Source: Fomes fomentarius
Lineage: Eukaryota > Basidiomycota > Agaricomycetes > Polyporales > Polyporaceae
Assembly: GCA_022606135.1 (NCBI GenBank)
Contig: JABYQN010000007.1
Coordinates: 868,001-932,000, forward strand
Direction of reading: 5' to 3'
DNA length: 64,000 nt
The translations under genes and the position numbers were made by a program. Positions 59,107 to 64,000 of this stretch are shown piece by piece. The notes beneath the pieces are model-generated. The model was not told the origin of the DNA and made no database searches. It saw only the letters and a list, made by a program, of their open reading frames with translations. Every line of letters begins with the position of its first letter. Within the stretch, counting starts at the first letter, position 1.

Positions 59107-59737
59107 GATTGCTACAGTTTGGCCGTGATATCCACAGAGCTAGATAGGTGGGACAGAAGGGAGTCCAGATTGGAGGTAACGAGTGACGGGTAGGGTGAGA
59201 GATACAATGGTAGAATACCGCAACAGCTGCAGAGCCAGCCTGCGTAGAAACAGAGCTGAGAGCCGTCGCACAGGAGGTGGGGAGAGGAGGAGGAGAAGGA
59301 GGAGAAGGAGGTGCCCAGACAAGAACGAGACTCTGTCGAGAATTCGCGCCTGCGTGCGCAGTCGGAATCTGGGATAGATCTCGTCGCGGTTCTTACCATT
59401 CTAATAATGGGGGGCACAATCGAAGGCGCCAAACCAAGGCAGTACTATCTTTCAAGCTTCAAGAATCAAGTTAATTCAGCTATCACATCTCTGACGGCCA
59501 ATCTATGATTGCCCTCATTGAAATACTCAGTCTTTGAGACAAGGAGTAACCCGTCCGAATTTGTACGTTTGGCAAACTGTTCCGTGGGACGGAATCCGAA
59601 ACTGGAAGGCGTCTAGGTACGTATCTGGTTGGTCTCGGAGTGCCGCAGGATGGCGCCAGCCAACGTTTCTTTCCACCTGCGTCAGTGGTTTATCAGCTAG
59701 TCCTCTTTCGTTCCCAGCCGCGCCGAAAAACTACACC
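59107..59737. promoter_or_regulatory. divergent promoter region, membrane protein / DCAF4-like gene
   Basis: 631 bp between divergent starts. A purine-rich run (GGA/GAA repeats, 59277-59312) reads as a CT-block on the minus strand. No gene is seen. Confidence 0.4.
59277..59312. repeat. purine (GGA/GAA) low-complexity tract
   Basis: Near-perfect run of GGAGGA and GAAGGA trinucleotides in the divergent promoter. Such polypurine tracts are common promoter elements in fungi. Confidence 0.6.
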
Positions 59738-61592
59738 ATGCCGAAGGACCTCCCAGGATTGTACTGGGACGAGGAAAAGAAACGTTACTTCCCACTCGCA
59801 TCACGGCCTGCGGGGCCACCCCAAACATCGACATCGCAGACGGCAGCAGTATCGCACTCACAATCTCATCGAAATCCTACTGGCAGTCGAAGGCAACGCT
59901 CGCCCTCGACCAAATCGAAAGACTCAGACAGCCCACCTCCCAAGCGGCAGCACTCGTGGGATGAACAGGCACCGCGCCAGGACTATTGGCGCGCACTGAA
60001 CGCCCTCCGAGAGTCGTCTCTGAGTGTACAACGGAGAAGATGCATGCGGTGAGTGTCGAACGATACATCTTATAGGGTAGATCACTCCCTGACGGATGCT
60101 GTAGCGACATGCAAGCAACTTGTCTTGCGGAGAGCATGTCCAAAATCGACGACATACCAATCAGATTTGATGGGGCTGTAATGGCATTGTGTGCGAAGGT
60201 CAGTCTGAAGCTGTGACACGCTTTCCCAAGAGGGTCTCATCTTCCACACATAGATCAACGAGAACGAAAGAAGGCTTCTTGTTGGTGATAACACCGGCTG
60301 GCTGTACTCCGTGGACACCGATGACCCTGATCCTGCGATACGCGAGTTTGGACTTAGGTCACAGGTGGAGACTATGATCTCGTGAACGCGCTCTGGGGCA
60401 TAACTAAGCTCATGATGTGAATGCAGATAACTTCGATCACGCGTTCTGGTCCGGTATGCATGTAAGTGTCATGGTTGATACTCCACAGCGATGTCTACAT
60501 GAATGCGTTACAACTTCAGGGTAACATCCTTGGGTTCGCCGTCGCGTATGTTCGTGACCCGTGATGACTCCATTGGGTGAGTATGCTCGGGTCGCAGTTG
60601 AATATAGAGCATTTTCGTGAACAGTCGATGATCGCAGGCTCTGGGTGCTTCGCGAGATACCACCACATGTATGTAGTGACGTCTGGTGTGGGCAAGTCTG
60701 GGATCGCAGAGCAACTATCGGTACGTTGTTTTTAACCTGTATATGATGCGACCCTTGCTGATCTTATTTACTTACTAGGTGGTGGAAAAGCAACGGTCTC
60801 CTGGCCGGACGTCGAACGAGACGATTTCGTGAAACTGAATCGTAATAGCGACGTACTCTCTGTGTGCATGCAACATGAGGTGAGTTACTGCTAGTCGGCA
60901 CGTTTGCTCTCTCAGCTGGAACTGAGATCTCGACGTTATAGAACGTCACGTATGCAGGTATGCGCAATGGAATCATCGACCGCTGGGACTCCCGTTCATC
61001 GGGAAGCAAGACGGACGTCGTAGTCAATATGTCGGAAGGAGGACAAGGCGGCCGAGGTGTCGCCTCTGTCGACCATATACGTATCGTCCACGAGTATGAG
61101 ATGCTCGTGCGGACGATGCGTGGAGACGTGCGTATTACTGTGCTTTTGCCGACCTATAAGTTTTGGCCTTGACGCACGTTCCAGCTTGAATCGCACGATC
61201 TGCGATTCTTGCGAAAGAACGACCCGATTTTACGCTTTGAAGGGCATATACCAAGCTACGAGAGCAAGCTGGTAAGTCCATCAATGAGTTTTGTACCACC
61301 AGCTGTTTCATGATTCTACCTTCAGGGCATCGCCGTGGACCCCAATGAAAATTTCGTCTTCGCGGGTGGTGGAGATTGTCGTCTTCGCATTTGGTCCTTA
61401 AGTACAGGTCAATGCTTGCCCTCTCGCAACGAAAACTTCCTCTCTGTCACACTAGAGGGCAACGTAGCGAAGCCCTCCCAGCCTATACGCGCCATGGAAA
61501 TTTTGGAGGACAGCTCCAGAGCATGGCTGTGGGTAGCGTATAACTCCGTGCTCAATCGAATAGACTTGGGCCCAAGAGGCTTGCTCTATTAA
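59738..61592 (+). CDS. DCAF4/WDR21-like WD40 protein
   Basis: DCAF4-type proteins present substrates to CUL4-DDB1 ubiquitin ligases. The start gives MPKDLPGLYWDEEKKRYFPL, the hallmark DCAF4 N-terminal motif (PG.YYD...RYF.L). A basic Ser/Pro-rich linker follows (SHSQSHRNPTGSRRQRSPST). WD-like blades are visible as RRLLVGDNTGWLYSVDTDDP, MFVTRDDSIGLWVLRE, SDVWCGQVWDRR and VTYAGMRNGIIDRWDSRSSG. Further blades are VDHIRIVHEYEMLVRTMRGD and FVFAGGGDCRLRIWSLSTGQ. The final exon ends DLGPRGLLY. About seven introns (GTGAGT, GTCAGT and GTAAGT donors) were joined by eye. ATG 59738 sits just before the conserved motif. Substrate is unknown. Confidence 0.8.
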
Positions 61593-61811
61593 CCGCACTC
61601 TCTTGCACGCTTTCATCGAGAGAGAAAGAGGACCTACATGCCAACTAACCTGCTGGTCATGGTAATGTAGGTTACGAGCTCAGAGTGTACCCTGGGAGCA
61701 TCGTTCGTATGCAGTATGACGACCCTGCCGTCTCCATGTCTATTGACTCCCATAGCTACCCAGCAGCCTATCTGCATCCGCGAAGTTCACTATGCCATAC
61801 CAACAGATACC
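61593..61811. terminator. convergent 3' region, DCAF4-like / MOB1
   Basis: 219 bp between convergent stops; no gene seen. Confidence 0.3.
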
Positions 61812-62829
61812 TTACGAGGACTCGAGGATGCCCATCTCCTTCCACTTATCCCACAGCGCACCCACACCAACCGTCGCGCCCGGTTGGCCCTTGATGTCCT
61901 TGGTCTCGAGGAGCTCGTACTCCTTACCAAATGCAAGGAAGTGCGCGAAGAGGGAGTTGAAGTGGCCTTCGGAGCGGAGGTGGAGAATTTGGGGGTAGTG
62001 TGAGTAGTAGAGGTGCGCGAAAACGCGGAGGAGCTGGCGGTAGACGTGTTTGACGGTGGAGGGAAAGTTGGGTGAGAAGTCGCGTCCTGCAATGCACGAA
62101 ACGTGCGATCAAGAAACGCCAGAGGTTAAGGCATAGAGCTAAATGACATGCGACACGACGCACCAGACTTGGTCGGGAACACGTTCTCGTCGTTAAGCAG
62201 GTTCTGCACCCAGGTCATTACGTAGTCAACGTAGGTAGGTGCGGGAAGCTGGACACTCTTGCGGTCTTGGTTGATCCAGGTGTAGTTCAGCCTGTCAAGT
62301 AATCAATATATACCCAACATCGGTGGGTGTTGCACACGCACTGAGGTCCGGCAGACATAGTCGGGCATGACTGTTGAGTACAGCACTCGGCAAGGACTCC
62401 ATAGAATTGGTTGAGGTTTGTGTAGAAGTCAAAGACTGAATACAGCGATAGCACCGTGACAAGCACAGCGCGTTCTGCTTGAGACTTGTAGCAAGGAATC
62501 CTAGAGAGTAGATACGCACTGTTGACTGCAACCCACTCCATGACGTCCGCATACTTCGGGAGCATGACAATCGTTTTGAAGTTGCCCTTCACCAACGCCG
62601 CTTCTACGAATGGGCTACATAAGTACAGCGGTTTGGGTACTGAGGGGCTGGTTGGCGTTGGTGGCGGCAGAGAATCTGTGGATGGAAAGTTGGCAGACGT
62701 AGGAGTTGTGGAGCGTCTAGGAGGGCGCTGGTTACGTTGCATAGAACGGCTACATTGACCGCGATGAGGATCGATGGAATATAATTCTCCCCAAAAGGAT
62801 ACTCACCCAATGGAGTTGAAGAATGACAT
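61812..62829 (-). CDS. MOB1: MOB1 kinase activator
   Basis: MOB1 binds and activates NDR/LATS-type kinases (Dbf2 in yeast) in mitotic exit and cytokinesis. Exon 1 reads MSFFNSIG; the next gives RSMQRNQRPPRRSTTP and PLYLCSPFVEAALVKGNFKT. Then come VMLPKYADVMEWVAVN and IFDFYTNLNQFYGVLAECCT with QQSCPTMSAGP (zinc Cys ligands). WINQDRKSVQLPAPTYVDYV, MTWVQNLLNDENVFPTKS and FPSTVKHVYRQLLRVFAHLY follow. YSHYPQILHL carries the zinc His region. The end is KWKEMGILESS with TAA at 61812-61814. Four introns. The length fits the family (about 220-240 residues), with a slightly longer Pro/Ser-rich N-terminal insert. It shares a 275-bp divergent promoter with the TPR/MLP gene. Confidence 0.93.
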
Positions 62830-63104
62830 GACTGCTCGATCGCACTTGGTATACAGAGGAAGGAAGTAGGGGAGTGAGGAGAAGAGGAGAGGATGAGCGG
62901 CAGTGCCAAGGTTCGACGCAACGCCCTCGCGACGCGGGGTAGAGTTATGGGGCGCACGTGACAGAAGTCAGTACCGAGGCTTGTTTGGTCTTGTTGAATT
63001 TAAAGGCTGTTGCCAAGCATGGGTCAACAACCGCTCGCGGTTGTATTACGCGCCACAGGACCATTGTATTCCTCACATTCTCCTCTTCGGGTCCACGACC
63101 CATC
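62830..63104. promoter_or_regulatory. short bidirectional promoter, MOB1 / TPR-like
   Basis: 275 bp between divergent starts. No TATA box is obvious; the stretch near 62860-62900 is purine-rich on the plus strand, so CT-rich toward MOB1. Confidence 0.4.
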
Positions 63105-64000
63105 ATGATGAAGACCCGCAGAAAAAGCAAGGCCGCAGCTGCAGCTGCAGCACAGGAGACCGCTACGCGCGAGAACTCTCCTGCTGCTGGTCCTTCCACG
63201 TTCACCGTCACCATTCCTGAGGACGTCGACTTCGACGCCCTGACTGCACTCCTCCCTGATGCTAACCTCGCAAATCCCTCCCCCGAGACGATTGTGTCAC
63301 TTTACCGGGTACTTCTCGGTCAGACTACAGACGCAGAAACTGCACAACGCGAGCTTGAGGAAGCACGTGCAGAGATCCAGCGGAAAGAGATCGAGCTTGA
63401 CCAGGCTCTTCAGGATCGTGAGACGGCGACTTCGGAGTTGGAGTCAACTTTGGAGGCCGTGCAGAAGGATCTGGCTCAGGTGAAAGAGGAGAAGGATGCT
63501 CTAGGTACGTCGCGTGTTCTGTGGTGCCATTACTACCTCCTCATGGTGCTTCAGCCACCGAACGCGCGAAGCTGCAAGAGCGCCTGGATTCTCTCTCAAG
63601 CACTCAGACCTCATCGTCTGCTGAAGCTCAGGTACTGAAGCAGCGTGTTGAGGAGACAGAACGCGAGAAGCGGGACCTCGTGGGCGTGGTTAGCAGGTTG
63701 CAGGAGGACGCGGCTCAGCGCGACGGCGAGATCCAGACGCTTCGTTCCGACCTCAAGCAGGCTCGTCAGGACCACCAAGGACTCGAACGTAAAGTTAGGG
63801 AACTCACTTCAGCGGAGACTTCGACGAAGGTGAGTACTCCCTTAGTACTACACTCGCTACACGTGCTAACTGCCCCACTCCTCCAGTTCAATCTTGAGAC
63901 ACTCACGCAACAACTGGAACTCGCGAAGTCAGAGGCCGAGCGAACCGCCACCGAGTATGTAGCCAAGTGCGAGGAATACGCCAAATTCCGTCGGGAGAAG
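63105..64000 (+). CDS. TPR/MLP1-like nuclear-basket coiled-coil protein (N-terminal part)
   Basis: TPR/Mlp proteins form the nuclear-pore basket and act in mRNA surveillance. The start reads MMKTRRKSKAAAAAAAQETA, then FTVTIPEDVDFDALTALLPD and NPSPETIVSLYRVLLGQ. A continuous heptad coiled coil follows (AQRELEEARAEIQRKEIELD onward), and an intron (GTACGT..) near 63505 leads to ERAKLQERLDSLSSTQTSSS. KFNLETLTQQLELAKSEAER and YVAKCEEYAKFRREK at the window edge resemble the opening of fungal TPR/MLP proteins. Two introns are seen (about 63505 and 63832). The gene is cut by the window; the full protein should be about 1,800-2,000 residues if the call is right. Another long coiled-coil protein is the alternative. 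Confidence 0.7.

Overview
This window looks like nuclear DNA of a basidiomycete fungus, most likely an Agaricomycete (mushroom or polypore class). The basis is dense short introns (about 50-60 nt, GT..AG, with CTAAC-type branch points), tight gene packing, and typical families: an F-box/LRR-like protein, a mushroom-type tyrosinase, a DUF3605 protein, a CBM5/12-DM9 lectin-like protein and many small secreted proteins. I saw no tRNA, rRNA, CRISPR or intact transposon. Species-level placement is not possible from reading alone. Exon joins were worked out by eye; gene ends are generally firmer than internal exon edges.

Left part (0.4-27 kb): a giant midasin gene (MDN1/REA1, minus strand, about 16 kb) encodes the ribosome-assembly AAA+ ATPase. 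It is followed by a CBM5/12-DM9 gene (plus), a ketopantoate reductase (minus), an AVL9-type DENN secretory protein (plus) and an F-box protein (plus).

Middle part (27-37.3 kb): a gene-poor stretch of about 10 kb in otherwise compact DNA. The only gene I can support there is a tiny two-exon minus-strand gene at 34875-35074. It encodes a 43-residue secreted precursor with an internal RR-EA site, like that of alpha-factor-type peptides.

Right part (37-64 kb): a SAC3/GANP-like protein (plus), phosphopantothenoylcysteine decarboxylase (minus), RanGAP/RNA1 (plus), a DUF3605 protein (minus), two related small cysteine-rich proteins in tandem (plus), and a tyrosinase (minus). After these come a Rad60/NIP45-type SUMO-like protein (minus), a GCFC/PAXBP1-like splicing factor (plus), a divergent homeodomain protein (minus), a multi-pass membrane protein probably of the amino-acid transporter (AAAP) class (minus), a DCAF4-like WD40 protein (plus), MOB1 (minus) and the N-terminus of a TPR/MLP nuclear-basket coiled coil (plus, cut by the window end).

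Most genes are conserved housekeeping functions: ribosome maturation, nuclear transport, splicing, coenzyme A synthesis, secretion, and mitotic exit or Hippo-type signalling. Many are arranged as divergent pairs with short shared promoters or as convergent pairs. The accessory elements that most deserve attention are the candidate processed-peptide gene in the gene-poor block, the tandem six-cysteine pair beside tyrosinase, the CBM-DM9 protein with its 10-nt micro-exon, and the homeodomain protein with an unusual recognition helix.
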